64,000 nucleotides of DNA from the NCBI GenBank assembly GCA_009617715.1, contig VTFK01000136.1:496001-560000 (forward strand), written 5' to 3'. The notes beneath the pieces were generated by a model. It did not search any database, was not told the DNA's origin, and saw only the letters and a list, made by a program, of their open reading frames with translations. Source of the DNA: Plectrocnemia conspersa. Lineage: Eukaryota > Arthropoda > Insecta > Trichoptera > Polycentropodidae. Each line of letters begins with the position of its first letter. Within the stretch, counting starts at the first letter, position 1. Position numbers and translations under genes: made by a program. This document shows, one piece after another, positions 52,401 to 64,000 of the stretch.

Positions 52401-55400
52401 CAAGTGCAAAAGGGTTCAAACTGTGATAAAATATATGTACATAAACTATATAAAAATACTAAAAGTACACCATAACAAACTAGTTAAGGAACTAAGCAGT
52501 GTCTAAGCTAACATTACTAACAAAACTAAACCAGAAATATATTAAAAAAAATATAAGACAGGTGAATAAAATTCCACTGAGTATTTTTCAACGTATTATT
52601 CTCTTTCCCTTTTTCTTATTAATCAAGGTAAAGAAAAAAAATAGTTATAAAAATCACTCCTTGTCAAAAAGGTAGATGTTATGCCATTTGCGGTTAAATA
52701 CCACAAAATTAATTTCTCGATCATTTTCTGACCTAGCACGTTACAAAAAACGCTCGACTCTCATCGTCCTTGACCGTCTCCAAGGTCCACGGTAACTCTT
52801 TCGTTTTGCGACACGCACAGAGACGCGCCGGGTTTTTAATTACGAATCGCGGCTACGTAGCGGAAGAGCCGTCCGAACAGTTATCCGACCCTGTTATTTC
52901 TCGATCGGCCAATAAATTTGTATTATCATAAAAATATATCTCTAGCTTCATTAGGCCGGCCGCCATGAAAATGGGAAGCGAGCAGCAGCAGCGTGCTTGG
53001 AAATTTAATTGGCTTTTCCTGTCCATTATGGACTAGATGGACTATTTTTTTATTTTCATTTAACGCACGTGAGAATCAATCGTTCTCTTCTTTAGTTAAT
53101 TAGGGCTTTCTCTGAAGGCATTTCATGCGCGCACTATTTTCTAAAACATTTCAGAGAAACGGTGAGAATAAATGCTTTAAAAAAAACATGATATTCTATA
53201 ATAATCTAACTGCACGTTACATATGCGGCACAAAAAAAAAACTAATTCATTGTCAACTGGTACAATAGTTACTATTGCACTTAGACCCTATCGTATTTTT
53301 TTAAAAAAAATGCTTTTTGATTGCTTTTTTTATATCACTCAAATAAAAATATCGATTTACTCGATTGACGATTGTAAATTTATTTACTTGACAATCATGA
53401 ACTTTACAAATTGTATAAAAATTACTACTGTATAAATTAGTTCATTATATTGAATTTGTAGATTTATCCAGTATTATTTTTATGTTTTATTCTTTATTTT
53501 TTTTCGTCTTTACAAATTATTTATTCATGCTCAATTTATATTTTAAATATTGTTTTAAATCATTATAAATTAAAATAGGATCTAGATATTTTGCAATTAA
53601 AACCATCGATTCTTGTATATTAATTTTATGTAATGCTAAAAATTTAATTATGAATGTATATAATGGCAAAAATACGCTTTTGAACTAAGTGAACATTGTC
53701 CGAAAAAACGTGAGTAGATCAACGTAATTCAGATGTAATACTCTATTGTATAATATTCTGATAGTGACAGTATTATAGTTTTCTGCAATATATTTATATA
53801 ATTGCTATTGAAGAAAAGTGGCTTTAATCAACCAAAATGACCTATATTTAAGAATAAAAATATGTTAATTGTATCAAACACTATCAAAATACTCAATATA
53901 TTTGGTTCTTTAGTGACAGGAATTTTGAGTTTCATACAATAAAAACTCATCTCGACTTTTATAGAAATAGTTTGTACTACTTCGTAAAATATACACGTAC
54001 GTCACTTATTTAGAATCGATACAATCAACTAAATTATAATTCAGATTTTTAAAGATGTCTGGTGTGACAATTATATTTGAAGATGTACTCTTAATATGTG
54101 CAACCATCTATAATGCAATATCATAAATTATAGCTTATAGTATATATTACAAATAAACTTATGCACCTAAATATATTACATATAAAGCTTTTCACATACT
54201 TAATTTAGAACGAAGACTTAGTATTAAAATATTTTATCTCAAACAAACAGATCGTTGAAATAATTCAAAAGAACCATGGTAAAATTTTAGGATATATAAA
54301 TATACATATTTAGTTTATTTTATATTAATTTTATATAAATATGGGCTACTTTTAATTGCACTCGAATTGTTTTTAAATTAAATTTAAAAATATTAATGTA
54401 TTCGTTACGTTATTTTTATAACAAAATGCAAAATACAAAATTTATATTTAAAATTATCTGAAAATGATAATGCATTTTAGATGCTTTTTTCGTATAATTA
54501 ATCAATAGAATTATATATAAAAATACAGTTTTAATTTATATTTAACTGTAGTTTAAATCTAATCGAATTCAGACACGTGCACGTGTACTGAAACCGTCCG
54601 GTTTTTTGAGATTAAAAAAAAAATTGAATCGTTTTGAGGATGAACCGCGGCAAAAGACGTTTGTCTTTCGGTCCCTGTCTCAGTCGACCTTAATAAAAAC
54701 GTGTTTGAGTCGGAACTACCGTTACACTAACGCTCAATACAGGTCTCGTTGGTGTCGAATCGGCTTAATAGACGGAACCCTCCCACACTTATTAAAACCA
54801 CCTGTGACCGAGTCTTCAAACTACCGAGAAAGCGAATAATTAAAAAAGCATCAAACAGTTTACTATATATCTGTAAAATCACGTTGAAGTGAAACAAAGT
54901 TAAATTTCCATTGAAACGCGGAAAATGTATGGGAGAGACATCGACGCGCGCTAAGCGGCAAACCCGCGCAAAATCGAAATCATACATTTTACTACCGAGT
55001 ATTCGATAATAATTGAATTGCATCACTTGCGTAAGCTTAAATTTATTGTTTTAAGATGATTTATGATCGAGTCAAGGACGTAGAAAGTTTTCCGAAGGCC
55101 GCACTTGATTGAAATTGTCTCGCCTACGACGCTCCTACGTTTTCTACCTTAAGTTTAGTAGGTGACACACTGACACCATTTCTCCATTAACAAGTCCAGC
55201 GGCTTCCACGACGGTCACTCTTTCTTATGAATTAAAAAAGAAACTCGGGAGAAGCACCTGTGTATGTGTGTGTTTTGTATGCATATTAAAACATGTTAAT
55301 TTTATATAATAAAAATAATAATATCTATCAACCACTACATAACTACGATGATGCTGAGGAATGGGGGTGGGATATTGCGGTCAAAAGTCTAGGTCAGTTG

Positions 55401-58400
55401 TCGTTGAGCGTTTTGTTAAAGTCAGATAGCATCAAGCTTGATGTGTATCGTTTTTTATATATAAATGTCTAAGCAAAAGCTAAAGGTGTTTTGTCGGTGG
55501 AATAAAGCGCCGTTACGGGTTTTATTTTAGATTATAAAAAAAACGATTAGTAGATGTAAAGCAAAAAATGATCAAACGTTACAATCTGTGATTAAAATTA
55601 AATTAATTTCACTAGACAATGTCACGCTAGTTAAAAAATACTGAATCAATAACGCGTGATGTTCTGACAGATTAATAAAAAATAAACTAGGCACAATCTT
55701 CGCTAGACCTTTTGACCATTAAATTAAAACACATAGTCAAAATAAATATTTTCGTCTATTGAGAAATACTTTCTGTACAATCTGATTTAAAAAACATGAG
55801 TGTTCCATTGACAATTTAGTATTGTTGCTCTTCGTGTGTTATTTTTTAAATATATTTGACACGTTGCCACCGTTGATCTGTGACATTGATCTAGGCGTTA
55901 ATTTAACTTTAATTCCAGATTAATATTATCGGTGAAAAATTTTCATTTTTGTAATTGTTCATAATAAATAGACTATTAGATAAATAAATACTTAAATGAT
56001 AATTTTTCGCTTACGTAATATTCAATAAATAATATTGCATGCTGCGTTGACTTTACCCCGTTGAATTGATCTTAAAAATGTATGTCTAAGTGTTCGATTC
56101 GAAGAGATTGTGTTAAATCGACCGCTTTGAAGACACGTTCGGTTATTGTTGTTATATATTTTATAATAAATAAATAAATAAATAATATGATGAACACATT
56201 CCTATTGTACCGTATATACAACGCGTGTCTTCAACGCGGCTGGTATTCGAAGCACACCGAGGCAAAATCTTATCGTACACATTCATACGCGTGTATCTCT
56301 AGAACTATCTGATCATTTTGGGCTTTTCGTCGGCGTTAGTGAGTTTCTGGACTTTCCTACTGGACTTTTTGCGGTGTTGGTGATCGCTTTTCCCCCTGCT
56401 CTTCTTTTGCGCAACGCTCTTCTGTCCCTTCACCGATTTCGACTCACGTGCTCTCCTGGCGTCGATTACGTCGTCTCCGAGGATCTCTTCGTCGTCATCG
56501 TCGTCATCGTCGTCGTCGTCGTCGTCTTCATCGTCATCGTCTTCTTCGGGATCCAAAGCGTCTTCGATATCATCTCCGTCATCGTCTTCATCGTCTTCGT
56601 CATCGTCGGTGTCATCGTCCGTGGATGAAGCTACGGGCTGGACCAATTGCTGAGCGGCAACCTCTCCGACTACTGAAGCATCAGCGACGTTATCGGCAGC
56701 ATCTAAGGCAGCTCCTTCGGCAACTTCGTTTACTTCATCACCATTATCGACAGATACGGCTAAAGTTTCTCCGACGGTTTCAGCGGCTGGTGCAGCTACG
56801 GTTTCAGCTACGACTGGTACTACTGGTTGGACTCCGGTGGATGGCGATACGTCATCGTCATCATCATCATCATCATCTAAATACAAAACCACAAATACGC
56901 ATTAAAAAAAAACTCAGAAATTATCAGTTTATTTAAATATTACAAACAGACTCACCTCCCAAGATATCATCGAAGAATCGTTCTAAATAATCATCGTCAT
57001 CATCGTCATCGTCCGATGCATCATCATCTTCATCATCGTCATCGTCATCGTCATCATCATCATCTATACAACAACAAAAAATAATTAAATAAACGTACAT
57101 GATTAGACCCCATTAACATCAAAAATTATATATTTTTTCTGCGTAATTTTTTTAATACAGGATAAATATTTCCGCTATTATGTCTTTATATTAAGATAAT
57201 ATGTAAAAATGTGCGTATTTTTTAAAATCAAAACAACAATTCTGTATTATGTTAAAAACTTGTTTCAAAATTCACACGCCATTTATACCGTATCCATACG
57301 CTATGTAAATTTTGCACAGTTATACGAAGAATGTGTTATTAAATAGATATAACAGTGAAAAAAAAAATTTCAGAACGATGTTTATTATTGTGATCTATAA
57401 AATAATTTTTTACTCAAATTTACTACTTTTTATTTATTTATATTTTAGGCATACAAATAAAACATTATTTATTTATAAATACAATTTATATACTAATGAA
57501 AGATATTTTCATGGTCTCTATATATTTTTTAAAACTAACTATAATCATATATATAATTCAAAAAACAGATTTAAAATCATAGTATATCAAACTATGTAGT
57601 ATCAAAAAATAACTACACGTTACACGTAGCATACGTAACGATGCATAATATTTGTGCTCTATAAAATAAATTTCAACCCGCAAAAAATCTCAGCGAGTAA
57701 AAAATTGATTAACTATTATACTATATTCATTTTTTTCTTCTCCTTATATATTACTGTTTTTTTTATTCAATAATGATATAATTTAGGCATAGAAATAACA
57801 TATTAATTTAATGAGATAAGGCTTATAAGTTTAGAATCATAATAATTTTAAGTTTGCAAAAAATTTAAAAGCAAATATTACTATTCATGAAAAATGTTTT
57901 AGCCACCTTTAAATAACATATAATTATATTATTTGTAGTATTTTTTTAATCTACACATACTTAACTATATACGATTTTTAAAAACTTAATATAAGCATAT
58001 ATATAATACAAAAAAACGATTTAAAATCATAGTATATTAAAATATGTTGTATAATACCAACGAAAAAAAAATAACTACGCGTTACACTTAGCATACGTAA
58101 CGATATATAATATTTGTGCTCTATAAAATAAATTTCAGCCGTCATAAAATCTCAGCAACTAAAAAATTAATTAACTACTAAGCTACAGTTTTTTCTTGCC
58201 TCTATATATTACTGTTATTTTTCTATACAATAATAATATATTTTATGCATATAAATTATATATAAATGTTGTATATATACAGCTTTTCTTTCATATATTC
58301 TGTATATGTTCGATAGCAAAATTCAATGTGTCATTTTTTTGCAAAATAGCGACAAGAATAAAAATTTAAACACTCGTAACTCAGTAGGTTTAAATTTTAA

Positions 58401-61400
58401 CGAAAAGATCGCTAAACATGAAACGTTTAAAAGCCTAAACTACATCTAAATAAAATATTAAAAAAATAGTTTTTTGCTTCAAAACAAGCGATGTATCAGT
58501 TCGATCGGACCCCCCCATACGAGCCATTTTGAGACTTTCAGAAGAGTTAACGCTCTGAACTGCTTTGTTTTAAAGATTAAAAATTTAAATTTTTAGTATC
58601 GCATAGAACTAACGTGCAGCCCCTATACGTTATGTTTAAAAAAAATATATAAAATTTTTTTTTTACAAAATGGCGGGCAATGTAAAAATTAAAAGTGTCA
58701 TAACTTTGCAAAATGAAATCCTACTGAAAAATTTCGTATGAAAAAAGTGTTAAGAAGGATGATTTGCATTTAAAAACAGTTTTTAATTATTTATTTTTAA
58801 TAAAAAACGAGTCAATATTATTAAGTGTATCTATACCAGATTTTTAAAAGTTACTATAATCATACCTACATACAAAAAAAACTAAAAGAATAAAAATCAT
58901 AGTATATATCAAAGAATTTATAGTAATATTAAATAACTACACCTAATAAATATATCTTAGTGAAGAAATCGATTCTTTATAATTAATTAAGATAAAAAAA
59001 AAATTGAAATGAAAAATAAATGAAAATCATCATAATTTAATATAATTTAAATATAAATAACACATAATTATGTAATTTTAAGTGTATTTGTAGTATTTTT
59101 TTAATCTACATATACATATTTTATTTTAATTTTCAATTTTAACTGGCGATTTAATGCTACAAATGTATATTATCTATAATGATTGAAATTACAACTATAT
59201 AATGAAGATATAATAACGTATCTTTGTAACACATACTAATGATTTTTAATAAGTAGTAAATACAAAAGAATTTAGTTCAATTCCCATATGAACATTAATA
59301 TTTATTTTAATTTTATACTATCTAGGAGATCGGAATTAATCATTGATATGCATATATAATTATGAGAGGTTTCTTAGATTTTTCTAATCTCACGGATAAA
59401 TAACGATTATTATTAAGATATAATACAAATAATAATCTATTAGTTATCCAGTTAAAAAGTGTATTAATACAGCATAAACTCAATTTTGAGGTAAAGAATT
59501 TGGACGCCTAAAGATTTTTAATAGTCTAAAGAATGCTACTGAAGAATTTGTTTCTAACAAAATTAAATAATGAAACGCGGTTATATGTTAAAGCATTAAA
59601 CAAATACATACGTAATGGAGAAAAACATATCGTTTGGAAAATTTAAGGCAATAATATTTTATTCCAAAAATCGAATACTTTCCAGCGATTTACTTTTGCA
59701 TTTTAAGCGCTTTTAGTTGTTAGTGTTATATGCTTTTAAATGACAATAAATAAGTCACTAAATGCTACAAAAAAATACTTGAGAGATTGAGGCTTTTATT
59801 GTGGTGAATTTTATGTCAAAATATCGTGTTTGGAACTTAAAAACTGGTAGTGCTAGTTAGTAGATGAAAACAGTTCAAAAGAAAATATCATAATATCAAG
59901 TGCCCAAATTACGCTTGCTTATTTTTAGCAGTATCATACTATACAGATCTTTTTACTGTGTACTGAATTACACTGATTCGCGTTATTATATCTCAATTAA
60001 ATAGCATTAAGCGGACATCCGCATCGCATCGAATAGACACAACAACTCCAGCGTGCCACTTGAGCTCGTCGATTCGCTCAAGCGATTTTCGTCATTTCGT
60101 CGATAAAAGAAAAGTATCTTCCGTCAATAATGAGCGATTCTCGTCGTCCGGGTGAAAACTCCGGCGGTCAAAAGTGGACCGAGAGACGATTTGTGGGGCA
60201 CGTAACAACCGTTAAGGCGAATCGAATTTACCGCCGAGCTTTTCTATGTACCAAATAGACCGACGAGGGGGCTCTCGTTTCGGATCACGCGGTCAGTGGG
60301 GCGTAGTCTTGCAAATTCCCCCACTACCTAATATCGACTTGGAAAGTGATGTGCCCCCGGGGGCACCGCCCCCGGAGCGACGTCCTTAATCGCGGATGCG
60401 TGCAGTAAAAGTGATTCAGCGAAAGCGGAACATTCGCTCGGCAAGGTCATCTGCGGCACGGGGAATCCGCCCTCGAGGAGTGTTTCGGCTTTTTGACCTC
60501 GATTGGCGACGATAAATAAATAATTGGCTTAAGGAGATTTTATCTTATGCTACGAGAGCTATTATTAGAATTTAATTGCATAGTTATTATTTTTTCACGC
60601 GTTGTATATTTTATATTTTTATTAAACTGATATATTAATTTAAAATATACGACAAAAAAAAAAATGTCTTTAAATACAATAATTTTGCATTATACTAATG
60701 TACAGAAATGTTTTAACCTAATTATTTTAATAAAAAATAAGATTTTGTACTTTTCCGCTGTATATTTGAATTGTAACTGTAATTAAAATCCATTTCATAT
60801 AATGCTTTATTATATTTTATAATTTATTGTGGAAAAATATTAAATTGCATTTTCTTATCACGCCTCTTTAAAAAAAATAATTTTCGCTCCGCGGTTTAAT
60901 TAAAAATATGTCTAAATAAGCTTATATATTTTTTATTAATAATTATATTTATGCTATAAATTTATTTTTTGTGCTTAAATTATGTTTCAAAGATTTTTTT
61001 TATTGGTTTATCTATTTTTTTAAAATAAAATATATAATTTCTCGTTGCCAGAAATAATAAGTATTTTTTTTTAAATAATAAATTAAAATGCGCGAAACTT
61101 GATGGCCGATGATTTTTTTTTTAAATATCTTACAATAACAATAAATAAAAATAATTTATTGTAATGTAGTTAAATCATGCATTGTGATTTAACTACACAG
61201 CAGTTTTACTAACAGGAAAGTAATGTTTTGAGTGTAAAACTTAAGATCATGGGCACGAAGCGTGAGTTTTTGAGCATGTTTTAAAATTATGTACCATTTG
61301 CCTTATGTAAAATAATCGTATTTAGCACGAGCTTTCGTTAATGATGTTCCAGACATTTTCAGATGTTGATCATAATACGTAAACTAAATGTAAAAATAAT

Positions 61401-63917
61401 GTTCAAACTGCAGAGGCAAAAACATAAATCACACATTAAATATTGATTTAAGCTGCACCAGCTGTATTTAATTTACTAAAAATAGAGATTTTTTTTGTTT
61501 AAAATATTGTTACACATACGCAAATAACATTTCAAATTAACAACAAAAAGTAGAGTGAATCAAAAATATAATTAAAAGCCCAGAGTTAAACGTTAAAAAG
61601 TACAAAGCACCTCGAGATTGTTAGATATTGCTGAATTATACTATAAATAATTTACCAAAAAATAGGTACAATGTTTATTTGATTAAAATATTGTTACAAA
61701 TACGCCATTATTATTTTAAATAACAACACAATAGCAAGATATTAACCAAAAATTAAAGTTAGAGCCCAAAGAATTGATCGTCCAGCACCCAGCACGCTTG
61801 CTAGCTGCGGTATATCACGACAGTGAGGGTACCACAATATATTAAAATATTCTACTAAAAATAGAGATATTGCTAATTTGTTTTATATTTTGTTACATAC
61901 ACGCTATTAACGTTTTGATTAACAATATTTTAACAAAAATGTCAGCAAATCGCGTCCAGTTCCCAACACGGTATTCCTAGTAATAATAATCGTTTCCTAA
62001 TAAATTATATAATATAATATAAAAATTTACACAAAATTAAAAACGCGTAATATATAAAATTTATTACCTAAAATATTTGGAAATACAGCAAAAATGTTTT
62101 ATTTTTGCTAATGAACAAACTACTCACTAGCTGAAGAAACGCAGTACAAAACAATTAATAAATAGTAACCTTTTAACGCTAATTAATTAAATAAATATCA
62201 ATTTAAATATAAAAAATACATAATAAATATATTATTGAATCTCAAAACTAGTGCACCTGTACAAAGACAAACTGTACAATTTGTATGGTTGATAATTATG
62301 GGAAACTTTCGGTTGAATTCTCCGTGTTTTTTTTATTTTTCACAATTCAAAAAAATGTGCTTCTCATTAAGGTTGCGAGGTCAGGGCTCCCTAGATTCGT
62401 CTATTGCCGGAAGAGGCCACGAAAGTGTACCGCCTTTCATTAGCATAAGTATGCAGGTGTGACCGTAGAGAGTTCGCCAATAGACAATGTTATTGCTACA
62501 GCTGTAGTCGCGGTATTTGTTTCATCTCCAAACGTGGAAAGTTGGGTGACGAGCCACGTGCTGTGAGGGCGAATCAAAAAGTCTGTTTATAATTCAGACA
62601 TTCAATAAAATAATAAAAAAGGAATAAGATAAAATCTTGTCATATAAAATCTAAAATATTTTATATGCACTTAACGTTAATTATGATTTTAATCACCAGA
62701 ATCACAATAATAACTGTGATTTAACTTTTAATATATTAGTTTACTAAACATCACTTTACCTACTTTATAAAAATGTCTACAATAAAATACAAAGCACCGT
62801 TTAATATGAATATTTCATTTGAGTTCATTATAAATAATTGCATTTATTTTAAGCTTAGTTAAATTTTAAAACAGAAACGGCACACAATTGCAAATCACGT
62901 TATATATATATTTAATTACATGCACCTCTGTTTATTTATTAGTTAACTACCAAAGTGTATCGTTAGCTAAAATTTCATGCTGAAATTTATTGAGCGTGAA
63001 ACTATTGTTTTTATGATGTTCATAATCTGCTGAGATATAATCTAAGTTTCATAATATTATGCATAATTTATTTAAAGCACGTCTCGTACGTGCACATACA
63101 ATCAACTGTGCATATGATAGCTATAGCTTTTAAAATGATAATGGACGGTTTCTTCGACGTCTTGAGGAATTGTTGTCTTAACAGTTTCAATGACCTCGTT
63201 TGTTTTCAGCTTCAGTCAGACTAGAATTTATATACGTACATATGTATGTATGCGGTATTGTAATTATGCAAATTGTTTTAAACTTTCACGCGTAACACAA
63301 AACCGAAAGGAAGTCATCATGTCAGACTTTTGGCGGCATTCGATCGACATAATTCGCGGTTAAGCCTCGGCTTAAGGACATCCTGCAGAACCAGTCGAGA
63401 GTTTATTTTAGTTCATTGCCCGATTGCCGTCGAGTTTGGTCGGCGAAAAAAAAACGAAATGTGCATTAGGCACTCAAGATGTATGCAAAAGCGAACGAAA
63501 AGACTTGAACATCATAACTAGAATTGGCAACCAAATATTTTTTATACTAAATTAAAATATTTGCTACAAAAAATTTCCAACATGACTTTAAATGTTGTTT
63601 TTATAAAAATAGTTATATTATTATGTCGGGCTTTATAAAAAAAATCCCTTAAAAATTGATTGATAATACTGTTCTGTATAAATATAATACTTTATATGGG
63701 CACATTAACTCTTTCAATGTGTAGCAGATGAACTACACTTTATCTTAAATGAACAACATTTCATGAAACTTTAAATTCACAATCACTATGACACTATTTA
63801 ATATCATTAAGTGCTTTATTATATTCAATAGTTTCAGAGAGGCACAAACTGATCAAATATGATATTATGAAGTACTCACCATCTTCGAAGGCATCTTCAA
63901 TGTCATCGTCATCATCA

Positions 63918-63949
<32 letters not shown>

Positions 63950-64000
63950 ATCAGATGCTGGTGCTGGTACGGCAGGCTGAGCAGTCTGGCGACCGCCCTG
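46433..64000 (-). CDS. Aspartate-rich, Thr/Lys-rich protein, unknown function (5' partial)
   Basis: Seven minus-strand exons form one uninterrupted frame of 588 codons plus stop: 64000-63880 (continues past the window), 57063-56956, 56876-56448, 50261-50060, 49991-49352, 49121-48987 and 46564-46433. Every junction has GT/AG ends and matching phase. The order is: a Gln/Ala/Pro segment; Asp tracts on three successive exons, with YLERFFDDILGG between two of them; an Ala/Val/Glu-rich stretch; a further Asp/Glu tract; a compact segment (MPAIYVAKYNRFVDNILGRM); and a Lys-rich block. Next come about 100 Thr/Ser/Ala-rich residues, a second Lys-rich block, and a folded-looking C-terminal domain (GAKKELKSATATTTEMLGKL, TLHSIKVLQPKQVRVDS, TRFIWQRSSHIASVVSQKL) ending in Cys-Cys. 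N-glycosylation sequons (NTT, NES, NHT) fit a secreted protein, but the signal peptide would lie outside the window. I do not recognise the family. The exon 56448 to 50261 junction is the least certain. Confidence 0.8.
46920..47390 (+). mobile_element. Mariner transposase fragment
   Basis: The plus strand near 47222-47260 encodes TGDKSWIHYH, the TGDExWIhxyDPE motif that carries the first catalytic Asp of mariner transposases. Degraded sequence in the expected downstream position follows. It lies in the last intron of the Asp-rich gene, on the opposite strand. The start shares a 31-base word with 21976-22007. Confidence 0.75.
47430..47800 (+). mobile_element. Two mariner C-terminal fragments in tandem
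   Basis: About 47450-47485 encodes ARFRSNKEVLQWVHSF, and about 47722-47760 encodes KFRSDEDVLVF. Both match the rFxSneEVxxaVxxW segment near the C terminus of mariner transposases. They are about 275 bases apart and each is followed by stops, so the 3' part of one element appears twice. Confidence 0.65.
47801..48985. other. Intronic AT-rich sequence, no feature seen
   Basis: This is part of the last intron of the minus-strand Asp-rich gene. Nothing was recognised. Confidence 0.5.
50500..52080. repeat. AT-rich tandem array in an intron, period about 430 bp
   Basis: Phrases such as aaataacttttact followed by tattatatttatataa...aaattatYatattagaaaa and tacRaaatctgttatttt recur. Anchors are near 50809 and 51243, with further, more diverged copies near 51640-51730 and 51960-52010. 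It lies in the 50262-56447 intron of the Asp-rich gene. No coding content was found. Confidence 0.6.
52081..54590. other. Intronic, one GC-richer patch, otherwise nothing seen
   Basis: A less AT-rich patch at about 52735-53050 contains ggccggccgccatgaaaatg and a short cag repeat. It shows no open frame joined to the neighbouring exons. It might be regulatory. Confidence 0.3.
54591..55270. other. GC-richer intronic patch, unassigned
   Basis: Open frames on both strands (54606-54839 plus; 54727-55026 minus) have no recognised motif, and no splice sites in a matching phase with the Asp-rich gene were found. It could be a regulatory element or an old insertion. Confidence 0.3.
56305..56447 (-). 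other. Alternative 3' extension of Asp-rich exon, with its own stop
   Basis: If the donor at 56447-56446 (cac followed by gtgagtc) is not used, the frame continues 47 codons through a Lys/Arg/Ser-rich tail (SKSVKGQKS, KKSRGKSDHQHRKKSSRK, KLTNADEKPKMIR) to a stop at 56305-56307. The tail's composition resembles the Lys-rich blocks elsewhere in the gene, so it may be a true short isoform. No AATAAA was found close downstream on the minus strand, so termination here is unproven. Confidence 0.5.
57564..58965. repeat. Tandem duplication in intron, period about 450 bp
   Basis: The segment 57564-57795 (gatttaaaatcatagtatat, gttacacgtagcatacgtaa, aatatttgtgctctataaaa, tatatattactgtt) repeats at 58015-58250 with substitutions. 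A third, shorter copy starts near 58865 (aaaaatcatagtatatatca). The intervening part 58300-58750 is unrelated and includes a run of seven C. No coding content was found. Confidence 0.75.
60000..60530. promoter_or_regulatory. GC-rich island in first visible intron of Asp-rich gene
   Basis: This is the most GC-rich block in the window, abruptly bounded by AT-rich DNA, with many CpG steps and a perfect 16-bp palindrome gtgcccccgggggcac at 60351-60366. No open frame of useful length or matching splice sites were found. It looks like a promoter, enhancer or conserved non-coding element; which gene it serves is unknown. Confidence 0.4.
61495..61990. repeat. Three-unit tandem repeat, period about 180-200 bp
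   Basis: Units are anchored by ttgttacacatacgc (about 61507), ttgttacaaatacgcc (about 61690) and ttgttacatacacgc (about 61893). Each is preceded by an aaaaatagagat-like phrase and followed by ttaacaacaaaa-like and agcccagag-like phrases. It lies within an intron of the Asp-rich gene. Confidence 0.65.
62300..63530. other. Intronic region with two GC-richer patches
   Basis: Patches at about 62360-62580 and 63300-63530 stand out from AT-rich surroundings. Frames at 62235-62462 and 63330-63521 have no recognised motif and no matching splice phase. The 62560-62590 edge (gggcgaatcaaaaagtctgt) resembles a mariner terminal repeat, but no transposase was found. Confidence 0.25.

Noticed and set aside
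54606..55026. Additional coding exon of the Asp-rich gene
   Set aside because: No acceptor/donor pair with the needed phase was found, and the direct junction 56448 to 50261 already keeps the frame.
56374..56936. Plus-strand frames of 84 and 162 codons rich in Arg/His or Val/Ile
   Set aside because: They are antisense shadows of the GAT/GAC Asp tracts of the minus-strand gene.

Overview
The window is AT-rich, intron-bearing nuclear DNA from an insect or close arthropod relative. The evidence is GT/AG introns (many of 58-76 bp), AATAAA poly(A) signals, mariner, Tigger/pogo, piggyBac-type and jockey-type relics, and short CCTAA runs of the insect telomere type. I cannot fix the order from sequence alone. 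No rRNA, tRNA, CRISPR array, bacterial operon or viral genome was found.

Three protein genes are supported. Two are plus-strand SLC26-type anion (sulfate) transporters. The first is a compact 606-residue gene with 11 coding exons at 5701-8199. The second is a 647-residue paralogue, also with 11 coding exons, at 39844-45189. They share most exon boundaries and phases, so they are diverged duplicates; about 31 kb of repeat-rich DNA separates them. The third gene is on the minus strand. It runs from the right edge of the window (64000) down to a stop at 46433-46435 and is convergent with the second transporter. Seven exons read in one open frame (588 codons in the window, 5' end missing). It encodes aspartate tracts on successive phase-1 exons, then a Thr/Ser-rich and Lys-rich middle and a basic C-terminal domain that I do not recognise. 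An internal splice donor implies two alternative ends.

Region by region: 1-5.7 kb is AT-rich with a mariner relic; 5.7-8.35 kb is transporter 1; 8.36-39.66 kb is a transposon graveyard. That stretch holds mariner, jockey-type reverse transcriptase pieces, an 867-bp inverted-repeat element with a nested piggyBac-type MITE, a 983-bp Tigger-like relic followed by a 175-bp (TA)n tract, and tandem arrays. It also has two candidate distal first exons near 9.6 and 12.2 kb. 39.66-45.9 kb is the GATA-site-containing promoter and body of transporter 2. 45.9-64 kb is the Asp-rich gene, with long AT-rich introns carrying tandem arrays and a GC-rich island at 60.0-60.5 kb.

The transporters are expected to be multi-pass membrane proteins with a cytosolic STAS domain that move sulfate or related anions. 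The Asp-rich gene has no known role; a link to the transporters is only positional. Intron-exon models were built by hand from splice signals, reading phase and comparison of the two paralogues.
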